Below are positions 53,508 to 63,119 of a DNA stretch of 64,000 nucleotides, in pieces. This DNA comes from Pannonibacter phragmitetus_B. Lineage in GTDB: Bacteria; Pseudomonadota; Alphaproteobacteria; Rhizobiales; Stappiaceae. The DNA lies in the NCBI RefSeq assembly GCF_050510895.1, contig NZ_JBNINT010000001.1, positions 3,782,001 to 3,846,000 on the forward strand, in the 5' to 3' direction. The notes below the pieces were generated by a model. That model was not told the origin of the DNA. It worked only from the letters and a program-made list of their open reading frames with translations, and ran no database searches. Position 1 is the first letter of the stretch. Each line of letters starts with the position of its first letter. Made by a program: the position numbers and the translations under genes.

Positions 53508-53962
53508 TCAGAGGGGCTTGTCGAGGCGAAGCTGGATCAGCTCAAAGGACAAGCCGTTGTCATCCACCTGACGCCGGCTCACCTCCATGAAGCCCAGCCT
53601 GCGGTAAAAGCCGTGGGCGGCCTCATTGCGGGCATAGACCTCAAGCTCCAGGCTGCTGCGGCTCTTGAGCGCGTGGTTCACAAGCGCCCTGCCAAGGCCG
53701 CGCCCGTGTTGCGCCGGGTCTACAAAAAGACCGCCGATAAAGTCATCCAGGAGGCCAATGAAGCCGGCCGGCTGGCCATTCACTTCGATGATCCAGGTTT
53801 CGGCCATGGGCAGATAGACCTCTGCGGTCAGCTTCTGCTGTGCGTCGAGCCGGTCCTGGCCCAAAAGGGATGGCCCAGCTCGGAAGCTGTCCGCCAGATA
53901 CGAAGCAGGCAGGAGGTATCATCCAGCCGGTACGGCCTGATGCAAAGTTCAGTCATGTTCAT
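53508..53962 (-). CDS. GNAT N-acetyltransferase, split by a one-base deletion
   Basis: After one base is restored in the run 53863-53866 the product has 151 residues. IRPYRLDDTSCLLRIW is the N-terminus, LFVDPAQHGRGLGRALVNHA the acetyl-CoA binding motif and ARNEAAHGFYRRLGF the C-terminal strand-helix. This is the YjaB/PhnO-like type. The substrate is unknown. ATG codons at 53962 and 53956 are both possible starts. Confidence 0.8.
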
Positions 53963-54183
53963 ATTTCCGTCTGTCAGGCGCAAATGCGCACAATCAATCA
54001 TTCGGCCGAATGGCCGCTCACCCCGCAGGGTCAAACTGGATTGAAGCGTCTGCGCATAAATCTCCCTGACTGACTAACTCTGTCCTAGACGCACGGGCCC
54101 TCCAGGTCAACACAGCGCGTCACACCGCACGGTCTCTCCCGCAATTGACAATCCTGCCTGCTGGGCGCAATGGTTGGGCTTCA

Positions 54184-54280
54184 CCTTGGGAGTCCCGTGC
54201 AAGGGGCTGAGATACTGCTGGCGATGCAGCGCAGTGACCCGTTGAACCTGATCCAGTTCACGCTGGCGGAGGGATGGTGC
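54184..54280 (+). promoter_or_regulatory. TPP riboswitch (thi box)
   Basis: The conserved elements appear in order: GGGAGTCC at 54188, GGGGCTGAGATA near 54203, then GACCCGTTGAACCTGATC near 54236 and GCTGGCGGAGGGA near 54262. It lies 85 bases upstream of thiO and would switch off the thi operon when thiamine diphosphate is plentiful. The rest of the 53963-54364 gap holds nothing else I recognise. Confidence 0.95.
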
Positions 54281-54364
54281 GTGATGCGAGGCAAGGGCTT
54301 TGGCCGTCCGCAGCATCACAAGGCCTTCCGCCCGTGAGCGCGATGCCACGGAAGCCGGAAGCGG

Positions 54365-55414
54365 ATGAGCCTGACACACGCAGGTCTTTCTCACGCAGCT
54401 GAAACAGCCGCGGTTCTCGTTCGCGGGGCCGGAGTTGCCGGGCTTGCTGCGGCGCTGGAACTGTCGCGCCGGGGGCTTTCTGTGACAGTCGCAGACACCA
54501 ATTCAAAGCCCGGACATGGTGCCTCCTTCTATGCCGGCGGCATGCTGGCGCCCTGGTGCGAGGCCGAAACCGCCGGGCCTGAAGTGCTGAAACTGGGGCT
54601 GGAAGCCGCAGACTGGTGGGATGCAGCCGTTCCAGGGCTCGTGTCCCGCAAGGGCACGCTGGTTCTGTGCCCGCCGCGTGATCAGGTGGAACTGCGCCGT
54701 TTTGCCAGCCGCTCCTCTGGCCACCGCATGGTGGATGCTGCGGAGATTGCAGAGCTGGAACCTGTTCTGGCGGGACGCTTCAGGACCGGGCTGTTCTTCG
54801 AGGAAGAGGCACATCTTGATCCGCGCCTTGCCATGACGGCGCTCTGGAAGCAGCTGGAAGCGCAAGGCGTCAGCTTCAGGCTCGGGGATGAGGCGCAAGG
54901 GGCAGAGACGGACGCATCCCTTGTGATCGACTGCAGCGGGCCGGGTGCCATTGGCCGGATGCCGGGTCTGCGCGGTGTGCGCGGCGAGATGCTGTATCTG
55001 GAGACCACGGAAATCTCCCTGTCGCGCCCCGTGCGCCTGCTGCATCCGCGCCATCCGCTCTATGTGGTTCCGCGCGGCAGAGGGCGCTTCATGGTGGGCG
55101 CCACCATGATTGAAAGCGACGACGGCGGCCCGGTCACGGCCCGCTCGGTGATGGAACTGGCCAACACCGCCTATGCGCTGCATCCGGCCTTTGGCGAAGC
55201 GCGCATTGTGGAACTGGGCGCCGGCGTGCGCCCAGCCTTTGACGACAACATGCCCCGCGTGGTGACAGAGCCGGAACGCCTGCCGCAGGGGGCAGATCTG
55301 GCTGTTGCCGGCATGTACCGGCACGGCTTCCTGCTCGCCCCGGCGCTGGCGCGGCAGGCAGCGGATATGGCCGCACGGCAGCTGATGGAAACCAGAGGAG
55401 GTGCAAACCCATGA
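54365..55414 (+). CDS. thiO: Glycine oxidase ThiO
   Basis: A FAD-dependent amine oxidase of 349 residues that makes iminoglycine for the thiazole ring of thiamine. The FAD motif is VLVRGAGVAGLAAALELSRRG near residue 20 (given as one landmark), followed by GASFYAGGMLAPWCEAE and, at the C-terminus, GMYRHGFLLAPALA. Its stop overlaps thiS. It is the first gene after the riboswitch; thiC, often first in such operons, is not here. Confidence 0.92.
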   Translation: MSLTHAGLSHAAETAAVLVRGAGVAGLAAALELSRRGLSVTVADTNSKPGHGASFYAGGMLAPWCEAETAGPEVLKLGLEAADWWDAAVPGLVSRKGTLVLCPPRDQVELRRFASRSSGHRMVDAAEIAELEPVLAGRFRTGLFFEEEAHLDPRLAMTALWKQLEAQGVSFRLGDEAQGAETDASLVIDCSGPGAIGRMPGLRGVRGEMLYLETTEISLSRPVRLLHPRHPLYVVPRGRGRFMVGATMIESDDGGPVTARSVMELANTAYALHPAFGEARIVELGAGVRPAFDDNMPRVVTEPERLPQGADLAVAGMYRHGFLLAPALARQAADMAARQLMETRGGANP

Positions 55415-55608
55415 ATGTGCTGGTGAATGGCGAGGCAGTGACCTGTGCGGCGGAAACCCTCCCCGCCCTGCTGCTGGAACTCGAGTATGAGGGCGACTGG
55501 CTGGCCACCGCCGTCAACGGCGAGCTGGTGCCGCGCGAGGCACGGGACACCTGCGCGCTGAACGAGGGCGACCGGATCGAAATCCTGTCCCCCATGCAGG
55601 GAGGTTGA
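55411..55608 (+). CDS. thiS: Sulfur carrier protein ThiS
   Basis: A 65-residue ubiquitin-like sulfur carrier. NVLVNGEAV starts the fold, VAVN-like TAVNGELVPR is central, GDRIEILSPMQGG ends with the Gly-Gly that carries the thiocarboxylate. The ATG overlaps the thiO stop and the stop is one base before thiG. Confidence 0.95.
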   Translation: MNVLVNGEAVTCAAETLPALLLELEYEGDWLATAVNGELVPREARDTCALNEGDRIEILSPMQGG

Positions 55609-55609
55609 G

Positions 55610-56386
55610 ATGAACCTGACACTCTATGGCTGCGAGGTCTCGTCGCGGATGCTGCTGGGCACGGCCCGCTATCCTTCTCCTGCCGTGCTGGCCGATGCCG
55701 TACGCAGCTCGAAGGCGGAGATTGTCACCGTGTCGCTGCGCCGGGAAACGGCGGGCGGGCGAAATGGCGGTGCCTTTTTCCAGATGATCCGGGATCTGGG
55801 TGTCAGGGTGCTGCCCAATACTGCCGGATGCCACAGCGCCTCAGAGGCGGTGCTGACAGCGAAAATGGCGCGGGAGGTGTTCGGTACGAACTGGATCAAG
55901 CTGGAGGTCATCGGCCACCACGACACGCTGCAGCCGGATGTTTTCGAGCTGGTGGAGGCCGCACGCATTCTCAGTGCAGAAGGCTTCGAGGTATTTCCCT
56001 ACACCACCGATGACCTGATCGTGGGGGAGAAGCTGCTGGCCGCCGGATGTCAGGTGCTGATGCCCTGGTGTGCGCCCATCGGCACGGCCGCGGGCCCTCA
56101 GAACCTGGCCGCATTGCGCTCCATGCGCGCAGCCTTTCCGGACGTGCCGCAGATCATCGACGCCGGCCTTGGCCGCCCTTCGCATGCCACAACGGTGATG
56201 GAGCTTGGCTTTGATGCGGTTCTGCTCAACACGGCTGTCGCCGGGGCGGGCGATCCGGTGGCCATGGCACAAGCCTTTGCCGGTGCAGTGGAGGCCGGGC
56301 GTACGGGATATCTGGCCGGACTGCTTGAACCAAGGGACATGGCCGTGCCATCAACCCCCATCATTGGCAAGGGAGCCTTCGGATGA
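55610..56386 (+). CDS. thiG: Thiazole synthase
   Basis: Builds the thiazole phosphate from deoxyxylulose phosphate, iminoglycine and ThiS-thiocarboxylate. At 258 residues it is full length. SRMLLGTARYPS, LPNTAGCHSASEAVLTAKMA, the Schiff-base Lys in NWIKLEVIG and DAGLGRPSHATTVMELG with AVLLNTAVAGA are characteristic. The stop overlaps thiE. Confidence 0.96.
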   Translation: MNLTLYGCEVSSRMLLGTARYPSPAVLADAVRSSKAEIVTVSLRRETAGGRNGGAFFQMIRDLGVRVLPNTAGCHSASEAVLTAKMAREVFGTNWIKLEVIGHHDTLQPDVFELVEAARILSAEGFEVFPYTTDDLIVGEKLLAAGCQVLMPWCAPIGTAAGPQNLAALRSMRAAFPDVPQIIDAGLGRPSHATTVMELGFDAVLLNTAVAGAGDPVAMAQAFAGAVEAGRTGYLAGLLEPRDMAVPSTPIIGKGAFG

Positions 56387-56988
56387 AGCTTGATCCGTTC
56401 TATCTGATCGTGGACAGCGCAGACTGGATCACCCGCCTCGTGCCTCAGGGCGTGAAGCTGGTGCAGCTGCGCGTCAAGGACTGCGAACCTGCAGAACTGC
56501 GCCGCCAGATCCGCGAGGCAAAAGCCGTTTGCGAGGCCAATGGCGCGACGCTGGTGCTGAATGACTACTGGCAATTGGCGATCGACGAAGGCTGCAGCTG
56601 GCTGCACCTGGGGCAGGAGGATCTGGCAGAGGCCGATCTTGCCGCCATCCGCCGCGCCGGGCTGAAGCTGGGGCTCTCCACCCATGATGAGGCCGAACTT
56701 GAGACGGCGCTCGCCGCAAAGCCCGATTATGTGGCGTTGGGGCCGGTCTATCCCACCATCCTGAAGGAGTTGAAGTGGGCGCCACAGGGGCTGGAAAGGC
56801 TCGGCATCTGGAAGAAGCGTATTGGCGCGCTGCCGCTCATCGGCATTGGCGGTCTGACACCGGAACGGGCGGAGGCGGCACTTGCAGCCGGGGCAGACAG
56901 CGCGGCGGTTGCCACCGACATCACCCGCAGTGCAGATCCGGAAGCGCGCGTGCGTGAATGGCTGGCAGCGACGGCCCGCTGGCGCTAA
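56383..56988 (+). CDS. thiE: Thiamine-phosphate synthase
   Basis: Joins the pyrimidine and thiazole phosphates. The 201-residue TIM barrel shows VQLRVKDCEPAELRRQIREA, ATLVLNDYWQLAIDEG, WLHLGQEDLAEAD, GLSTHDEAELETA and VALGPVYPT, with the phosphate loop IGIGGLTPE. It ends the thiOSGE operon. Confidence 0.94.
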   Translation: MKLDPFYLIVDSADWITRLVPQGVKLVQLRVKDCEPAELRRQIREAKAVCEANGATLVLNDYWQLAIDEGCSWLHLGQEDLAEADLAAIRRAGLKLGLSTHDEAELETALAAKPDYVALGPVYPTILKELKWAPQGLERLGIWKKRIGALPLIGIGGLTPERAEAALAAGADSAAVATDITRSADPEARVREWLAATARWR

Positions 56989-57012
56989 GCGTCAGCGGAT
57001 GGAGACTGGAGC

Positions 57013-58617
57013 TCAAGCCTGCAGCGGCACAGTCATGCGCACGATCAGGCCATGGTCTGTGAACTCACGCTCGATCTTGCCACCCAGTTCGCCGCGGACA
57101 CTGGCGTCAATCAGCCGTGTACCGAAGCCCTTGCTCGTGCCCGGCTCAACAGCTTGCGCGGATTGTTCCATCCACACCAGTTGCAGAAGCTTGCCCTTGG
57201 GGGCCGCTTCCAGCGTCCAGTCCACGGTCAGTGATCCTCCGTCATCCCCGACGCGGGCATATTTAAGCGCGTTGGTTGCCAGCTCGTGGAAGACAAGGCT
57301 CAGGGCGTGAGCTGCCTTCTCGTTAAGGACAACCGGAGGCCCGCACAGTTTTTCACGCTGGAGTGCTTCGCCGAACACCTGCTCCAGTTCCTGCTCCAGA
57401 AGCTCATTGAGCCCCGCACGCTGCCAGCGCGACCGTGTCAGCAGGTCCTGCGCATTGGCCATGGCCTGCAACCTTGCGGCAAAGGAAGAGGAAAAATTCT
57501 CCAGTGACGAGGAACTGCTGGCCGTTTGCCGGGCAATGGCGAGAATGCGCGCTATGGAATTCTTGATCCGGTGCTTCATTTCCTGAAGCATCAGATCCTT
57601 TTCGGCGATGGTCTGCTGCGACATGGTTTCCAGGTCGCGGCGGGCGGCAACGGCCCGGTTCTGATTGCGGATGGAGACGGCCAATGCCGCCGCGAACAGC
57701 ATCGAGAACGTGCAGATCAGCAGGGAGCGCCAATGCGCCGTGACGCCGTTCTCAATATCAGGTTGCCGTACCTGCACGAGCCAGTCACGGCCCGCGACGG
57801 TGATTTCTCCCGCCATGGACTGGAAGCTCTGTTCCGAAAGTTTCACAAAGCCTTCGGACCGGAAAAGAACAGGCTGAGTGGAACTGTCAGCCCCTTGATC
57901 CGTCACTTCGACTTCGACAGGCAGTTCCTGCGGGTACGTTAAAGACGCAAGAATGAGATCTCCTGCGCGCACCGGAGCGTAGATGAAGCCATCCGGCTGC
58001 CCGCCTGCCTCATCTTCCAGCGCACGCGGCTGGGTTCCGCGAAAGGGACTGTAGACCAGAAAGCCTGCCTGTTTTTCTGTTCCAGTCTCCTGCACCAGTT
58101 CGACCGGAGCAGAGGCATGGGGCTTTCCGGTCTGCATGGCCCGGGACATGGCATCCCGGCGCAGAGGCTCGCTGAACATGTCATACCCGATGGCCCGGGC
58201 ATTGCGGGGGTCCTGCGGCTCCAGCATCACTATGGGAGTGCGCCACTCTTCTGCGGTGACGGTGGGCCAGACGGCGGCCTTAGGCCCGAAATGGACGGAT
58301 AATGCTTCATTCACAGGAGCCTCAGCCCCGGTGCGGATCAGCTGAGCAAACCCGACGCCCTGCAGCCCGCGGAGCTGGCCAGTCAGCTCAAGCCCCAGAA
58401 CGAAGGTGCGAAACTCGTTGTGTCCGGCAATGCCTCCCGCAGCCTCGAAAAAGGCCTGAGTGGCAGCCAATACGCCGAGCTGCTGGTCAATTCGGCTGCT
58501 GACCCTGTCCACCGCTTCCCGGGCCACGGCTTCAAACCGCTGCCGCTCTGCCGTTGTTTCAGCCTGAAAAACGGCCCAGGTCAGCCACAGTCCAACGCAG
58601 GACACGGCAAAGAACAC
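57013..58617 (-). CDS. CHASE-domain sensor histidine kinase (HWE/HisKA_2 type)
   Basis: A membrane sensor of about 534 residues. An N-terminal TM (FFAVSCVGLWLTWAVF) precedes a periplasmic CHASE domain (RTFVLGLELTGQLRGLQGVGF, PRNARAIGYDMFSEP as landmarks), a second TM lies near residue 300, then the H-box QEMKHRIKNSIARILAIA and an HATPase (VFHELATNALKYA, GFGTRLIDASV). The start is unclear: GTG at 58617 begins at the TM, while ATG at 58641 (MRKYLP) would give a basic N-terminus but is out of frame across a CCCC run. It is likely part of the stress-response input. Confidence 0.82.
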   Translation of the reverse strand: MFFAVSCVGLWLTWAVFQAETTAERQRFEAVAREAVDRVSSRIDQQLGVLAATQAFFEAAGGIAGHNEFRTFVLGLELTGQLRGLQGVGFAQLIRTGAEAPVNEALSVHFGPKAAVWPTVTAEEWRTPIVMLEPQDPRNARAIGYDMFSEPLRRDAMSRAMQTGKPHASAPVELVQETGTEKQAGFLVYSPFRGTQPRALEDEAGGQPDGFIYAPVRAGDLILASLTYPQELPVEVEVTDQGADSSTQPVLFRSEGFVKLSEQSFQSMAGEITVAGRDWLVQVRQPDIENGVTAHWRSLLICTFSMLFAAALAVSIRNQNRAVAARRDLETMSQQTIAEKDLMLQEMKHRIKNSIARILAIARQTASSSSSLENFSSSFAARLQAMANAQDLLTRSRWQRAGLNELLEQELEQVFGEALQREKLCGPPVVLNEKAAHALSLVFHELATNALKYARVGDDGGSLTVDWTLEAAPKGKLLQLVWMEQSAQAVEPGTSKGFGTRLIDASVRGELGGKIEREFTDHGLIVRMTVPLQA

Positions 58618-58729
58618 GGCCGGGGAGATACTTTCTCATGACATCTGCAACCGTGCTCAGGGGACAGGGGATTAAACACACCCTGCCGGTAAAGGGAGTA
58701 AACGGTGCGCCTTGTCAGTTTTCAATAGG

Positions 58730-59815
58730 TTACGTTAGGGTAGTCTGCTGAATTTTCGGGGTTACCCCCATCTGGCCAGAGAAATCAGGCCGGATGGGGC
58801 TCCAGGGAAACTCGACGCTGTATGTCACAAGGCGCGGCGTGAGGCTGTAGCTGGCCTTGCCGTTGACAGCCTGCGGCACCACCCGCTCAAGCACCGTGCT
58901 GCCAAAATGGCGGTCATAAGCCGTGCGGGACGCCTGCCCAGCACCTGCCAGAGTGTCCGTTTCGCTGGCCTGCGGCGTCACGGTTTCGATCCAGACGATT
59001 TCCGCCACAGGCACGCCCTCCTGCTTGCTCACCCTGCAGCGCACCGTCACCGGCGGACCGGCGGTCAGCGCAGTTCCGTAGCTGACGGCATTGACCATCA
59101 GTTCGTGCAGCGCGAGCCCCACATGCAAGGCCGCATTCGGGTCAAGCAGGGCGTTGTCACCCAGCACCTCGACCAGATGCGGGTTTTGCGGAACATAACG
59201 GCTGACCTGCTGGCGCACCAGATCCTCAAAATAGGCGCCATGCCAATTGGAATCGGTCACCAGATCCTGCGATTGAGCGAGCGAGTGCAGCCGCCCCCGG
59301 AACTTGGCCAGAAACTGGTCCATGCGGGTTGAGTGCCGCGCCGTCTGCGATGCAATGCTCTGAATAATGGCAAGAAGGTTCTTGGAGCGGTGGCTGACTT
59401 CGCGCAGGAGAGCCCGGAGCACTTTCTCGCGGCGTGTCTTTTCGGTGAGGTCGGCAATCGTCGTCAGCAGATAGGGCCGCGCGCCAAAGGATGTCACCTG
59501 TTCCACATTGAAGGAAAAGACACCAGCGTCACCAAGATCAGCTTCAAGTGCGGCCGGCTCACCCGAAGCCATGACCTGCGCTTTGCTCGCCGCCAGCATT
59601 CCGGCCACCTCGTCGCCGAAGATTGCCGCATCCGTCGGCCGGTCAGCTTCCGGATCCAGTCTCCAGGGCGCAGGGAGATTGGCAGCATAGACGTAGTTCA
59701 ACTGGCTGTCCTGAAGGGTAAGGCAGATGCCCGACCGCTCAAGCGCCAGCAGCAGATATTCACGCAGATGGGTCTCCGGCTGCCCCGGATCCTTCCAGAT
59801 CAACCGATGAACCAC
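58730..59815 (-). CDS. PAS-HWE sensor histidine kinase
   Basis: A soluble kinase of 361 residues. The N-terminal PAS-like domain runs to about residue 120 (ALERSGICLTLQDSQLNYVY), the HWE H-box is LREVSHRSKNLLAIIQSIA, and the ATPase core has ALHELMVNAVSYG and FGSTVLERVVPQ. This type often phosphorylates PhyR in alphaproteobacteria. It sits two genes from phyR on the same strand. Confidence 0.84.
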   Translation of the reverse strand: MVHRLIWKDPGQPETHLREYLLLALERSGICLTLQDSQLNYVYAANLPAPWRLDPEADRPTDAAIFGDEVAGMLAASKAQVMASGEPAALEADLGDAGVFSFNVEQVTSFGARPYLLTTIADLTEKTRREKVLRALLREVSHRSKNLLAIIQSIASQTARHSTRMDQFLAKFRGRLHSLAQSQDLVTDSNWHGAYFEDLVRQQVSRYVPQNPHLVEVLGDNALLDPNAALHVGLALHELMVNAVSYGTALTAGPPVTVRCRVSKQEGVPVAEIVWIETVTPQASETDTLAGAGQASRTAYDRHFGSTVLERVVPQAVNGKASYSLTPRLVTYSVEFPWSPIRPDFSGQMGVTPKIQQTTLT

Positions 59816-59902
59816 CGGCGCCTCTCCAACTCTCGCAGAAAGGGGCCCCGCTGCTCTTGCAGCCAGCCCCTCCTGCTGTTCACTCGGAACATCACCTCTG
59901 CC

Positions 59903-60067
59903 CTAGCCCCGGCGCAGCACACCGGCAATCAGGGACAGCACCAGGAAGACCAGAAACACGAAGAACAGGATCTGTGCAATACCGGCAGAAGCACCGGCAA
60001 TGCCACCAAACCCAAGGACACCTGCGATGACCGCAATCACAAGAAAAACAGCCGCGTAGTAAAGCAT
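59903..60067 (-). CDS. DUF1328 (UPF0391) small membrane protein
   Basis: A 54-residue protein with two TM helices (YYAAVFLVIAVIAGVLGF and IAQILFFVFLVFLVLSLIAG) joined by GGIAGASAG, the DUF1328 pattern. The ATG at 60067 has AAAGGAG upstream. These proteins are often under general-stress control; the function is unknown. Confidence 0.88.
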   Translation of the reverse strand: MLYYAAVFLVIAVIAGVLGFGGIAGASAGIAQILFFVFLVFLVLSLIAGVLRRG

Positions 60068-60248
60068 GTTCAGCTCCTTTCAAGGGGCGGAAGCCTTGTC
60101 TTTATTGACAGGAACTTCTCCGCCTTAAGAGTTCTGTTAACTTCCGCAACCCGGATGACCGGAGCATTTGGAAGCAGCTTGCTGATCATGAAACGGCTGA
60201 AGGACTGTCTGGTTCCATCATTTGCGATTCAAAGCAGGCAAAAGAGCC

Positions 60249-61046
60249 TCACTCGGCGGCAGCTCTCGCGCTTTCATCGAAGAACAGGGCCTGGCTGATC
60301 AGGGCCTTCACCATGTCCGGATTGAAAGGCTTGGTCACGAGGAACGCCGGTTCCGGGCGCTCGCCCGTCAGAAGACGCTCAGGGAAAGCGGTGATGAAGA
60401 TGACCGGAACCGTCACGTCGGCGAGAATCTCGTTCACTGCATCCAGACCGGAGCTGCCGTCGGCCAGCTGAATATCGGCAAGGATCATCCGCGGCCGGGT
60501 CTCGCGGAACAGGTCAACGGCCTCCGCGTGGGTGCGGGCGATGCCGGTGACACGATGCCCCAGTCCTTCCACCATCTGCTCGATATCCATCGCGATCAGC
60601 GGCTCATCCTCGATGATCATGATATCGGTGGCCACCTGACGGGAAATGTCTTCTGCGGCCTCACGCAGCAGAGCGCCGAACTCGGTTTCCGTCACAGACA
60701 GAATATCGGCGGCCTGGGTTACTGTGAATTCCTCCACGGACACCAGCAGGAAGGCAAGGCGGCTGCGCGGCGGCAGCGACGCAAGGTAACTGGAGGCCCG
60801 CCGCTCCCAAAGGAACGGCGATTCCGACGTCTCGACCTCGATCAGCGTGGAACCAAAAAGCGTGGCAAAGAGTTTGTAAAGCGCAACCCGGTCATCCTGC
60901 GCTTCGGGCAGGAGCGACACATCGGCAATCAACGCCTCAAGGGTCGCCGCAACATAGGCATCGCCTGATGCCTGCGAGCCGGTCACGGCTCTGGCGTAGC
61001 GGCGCAGATAGCTCAGGTGAGGTGCAATACGGGTCGAAAGCGACAT
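60249..61046 (-). CDS. phyR: PhyR response regulator/anti-anti-sigma factor
   Basis: When phosphorylated, PhyR binds NepR and frees the EcfG sigma factor. The 265-residue protein has an N-terminal sigma-like domain (LSYLRRYARAVTGSQASGDAYV, SRLAFLLVSVEEFTVTQAADIL as landmarks) and a C-terminal receiver: IIEDEPLIAMDIEQM, phosphoacceptor Asp in MILADIQLADGSSG and Lys in LVTKPFNPD. The frame is open to 61265, but homology begins at the ATG at 61046. It is divergent from nepR-ecfG. Confidence 0.95.
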   Translation of the reverse strand: MSLSTRIAPHLSYLRRYARAVTGSQASGDAYVAATLEALIADVSLLPEAQDDRVALYKLFATLFGSTLIEVETSESPFLWERRASSYLASLPPRSRLAFLLVSVEEFTVTQAADILSVTETEFGALLREAAEDISRQVATDIMIIEDEPLIAMDIEQMVEGLGHRVTGIARTHAEAVDLFRETRPRMILADIQLADGSSGLDAVNEILADVTVPVIFITAFPERLLTGERPEPAFLVTKPFNPDMVKALISQALFFDESARAAAE

Positions 61047-61161
61047 TAAAAACGCTCCATAGGGCTCCCGCGTGACGTCAGGAATTGACCCGCGCATTGG
61101 GAGAAACCGGATTGTGACAGCCCGCACGCGCGGGCATCTTGGAACAGGAACGGCTGGTTCC

Positions 61162-61206
61162 AAAAAGTTCCTCACGGCGGGAACTTTTTTGAGTGTCTGC
61201 ATTTTC
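61162..61206. promoter_or_regulatory. Candidate divergent EcfG-type promoters
   Basis: AAAAAGTTCC (61162-61171) and GGAACTTTTT (61180-61189) form a perfect 10-bp inverted repeat, so each strand carries a GGAAC -35 element facing a gene. On the plus strand GGAAC is followed after 17 bases by TTTT (61202); on the minus strand after 16 bases by TT. A further pair TTGGAAC/GTTCCAA lies at 61139-61163. This fits EcfG control of both phyR and nepR-ecfG. Confidence 0.6.
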
Positions 61207-61228
61207 CTGACAGATACACAACGGATGC

Positions 61229-61426
61229 ATGATGCCCATGAACGACTGGAAAAAGCCCGGAACACCGGACGCTGGCAACGGAGCGCTGAATGGCGCTCAT
61301 GCGCAGCAGATCTCGGCCCGCCTCCGGCAGCTTTACGACACGGTGCAGAATGAAGGGATTCCCGACAGGTTTCTCGATCTTCTGGAACGCCTCGACGAAG
61401 CTGAGGAGAGGAGCCTGAAAAAATGA
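61229..61426 (+). CDS. nepR: Anti-sigma factor NepR
   Basis: A 65-residue anti-sigma factor that holds EcfG inactive. The two conserved helices are seen in ISARLRQLYDTVQNEGIPDRF and LDLLERLDEAE, which match the NepR core. Either of the first ATG codons (61229-61238) could start it. Its stop overlaps the ecfG ATG by 4 bases. Confidence 0.93.
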   Translation: MMPMNDWKKPGTPDAGNGALNGAHAQQISARLRQLYDTVQNEGIPDRFLDLLERLDEAEERSLKK

Positions 61427-62010
61427 TGGCAACAGAGACCGCAGCTCAGGCGCAGGTGGCAGACCCGCGCAAGATCTTCAAGCGTGAGATGCTCGCCTGC
61501 CTGCCAAGCCTGCGCGCCTTTGGCGTGTCGCTGACTGGCAACTCTGACAGAGCCGACGATCTGGTGCAGGACGCCATCATGAAGGCCTGGGCCAAGCAGG
61601 AAAGCTTCGAGCTGGGCACCAACATGAAGGCCTGGCTCTTCACCATCCTGCGCAATGAATTCTACAGCCAGGCCCGCAAACGCGGCCGCGAGGTGCAGGA
61701 CAGCGACGGCCTGTTCACCGAACGTCTTGCTGTGCATCCGGGCCAATATGGCTCGCTTGACCTGCAGGACTTCCGCAAGGCGCTGGACGAGCTGCCCGAT
61801 GATCAGCGCGAAGCCATCGTGCTGATTGGTGCATCCGGATTTTCCTATGAGGAGGCAGCAGAGATCTGCGGCTGTGCCATCGGAACGATCAAGAGCCGCG
61901 TCAACCGCGCCCGTAACCGTCTGCAGGAACGTTTGCAGATCAGCGGCGAAGAAGATTATGGCCCCGACAGCCTGTCGGCGCCGGCCACCCAGCAGCTGTT
62001 TCACGGCTGA
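61423..62010 (+). CDS. ecfG: General stress response sigma factor EcfG
   Basis: A 195-residue ECF sigma factor. Region 2 is LRAFGVSLTGNSDRADDLVQD and AIMKAWAKQESFELGTNMKAW, region 4 is LDELPDDQREAIVLIGASGF, SYEEAAEICGCAIGTIKSRV. Position after nepR and opposite phyR identifies it as EcfG (ECF15). It should direct the GGAAC-N16/17 promoters in the divergent region. Confidence 0.94.
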   Translation: MMATETAAQAQVADPRKIFKREMLACLPSLRAFGVSLTGNSDRADDLVQDAIMKAWAKQESFELGTNMKAWLFTILRNEFYSQARKRGREVQDSDGLFTERLAVHPGQYGSLDLQDFRKALDELPDDQREAIVLIGASGFSYEEAAEICGCAIGTIKSRVNRARNRLQERLQISGEEDYGPDSLSAPATQQLFHG

Positions 62011-62114
62011 CCGCAAAGCAGCCCTTTGGCCTCGCCAGTAACGGGCAGAACAGTCCATCGTTCTGCCCGTTTGTGCTGTTTGAATGAAAGGCTGCAGCAC
62101 GAAAGAGAGTCTGA

Positions 62115-63024
62115 ATGCGCGTTACAGCACTTCTGAACCGGGATGGCGGCACATTGAAGACTGCCGACATTCAGGCTGTCTGCAATCAGATCGAGAAAGA
62201 GTTTTCCGCCGCCGGACACGAGGTGCAGTGCATCGTCACCTCGTCTGCCCGCCTTGAAGACAATCTGAAACGCATTGCCGGGGACCCGGCAGCAGAGGTC
62301 ATCCTCGCCGGTGGCGGGGATGGAACCATTTCGGCTGCCGCTGCAATGGCCTATCAGTCCGGCAAGGTGCTGGGCGTACTGCCAGCCGGGACCATGAATC
62401 TCTTTGCCCGCTCGCTTACCATTCCCTTGCCGCTCGACAAGGCCATCACGGCCCTGGCAAAGGCAGACGTGGTGCGATCTGACATCGGCCTGATGAACGG
62501 CCGGCCCTTCGTGCATCAGTTTTCGCTCGGGCTGCAGGCGCAGATGATCCGTGAGCGCGACAAGGCGGAGCATGCCTCGCGCATCGCCAAGATGTGGGGC
62601 AGCTTCCGCGCATTCCTGCGCTCCACCTTCAGACCCTTTTCCTTCCGCGCAAGGCTGCGTACCGGCAGCGAGACGCGGCGCGGGCGGTTCAGCGTTATTG
62701 CCGTGTCCAACAACGTTTATGGCGAGGGCACACTGCCCTATGCGGCGCGGCTGGATGAGGGGTTCTGGGGGTCTACAGCGTCCACCGGCTGACTTCACTG
62801 GAGACGACACTGCTGGCGGCCGACCTTGCCCGTGGGGCGTGGCGCTCCAACGCCAACCTGATGTTTGACCGCGCCCGTGAAATCGAGGTGCATCTCTCCC
62901 TTCCATGCGCCGCAAGATTGGTGTGCTGGATGGCGAGCTGGTCGAGCTGCCGCTGACGGTCACCGTGAAGATCGAACCGAAGGCGCTGGCGGTGCTCCGG
63001 CCCTCCGCACCGGGCGCAATCTGA
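62115..63024 (+). CDS. Diacylglycerol/lipid kinase family protein, split by two one-base deletions
   Basis: A YegS/DAGK catalytic-domain protein that would phosphorylate a lipid. Restoring one base at 62759-62762 and one near 62898-62904 gives 303 residues. The catalytic domain starts with LLNRDGGTLKTADIQ, the nucleotide loop is ILAGGGDGTISAAA and the substrate loop LPAGTMNLFARSL. The C-terminal beta-sandwich (GVYSVHRLTSLETTLL, RRKIGVLDGELVELPLTV) is recovered only across the breaks. It lies 100 bases after ecfG. Confidence 0.82.
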
Positions 63025-63119
63025 TCCGCTTTCCTGTCTGATGCCCCTATAAGCCCTTCAAAACGCAGAACTCCCGGCACGAGGCCGGGATGAAACCAGT
63101 TGGCGGGAACGCAAGGGGC

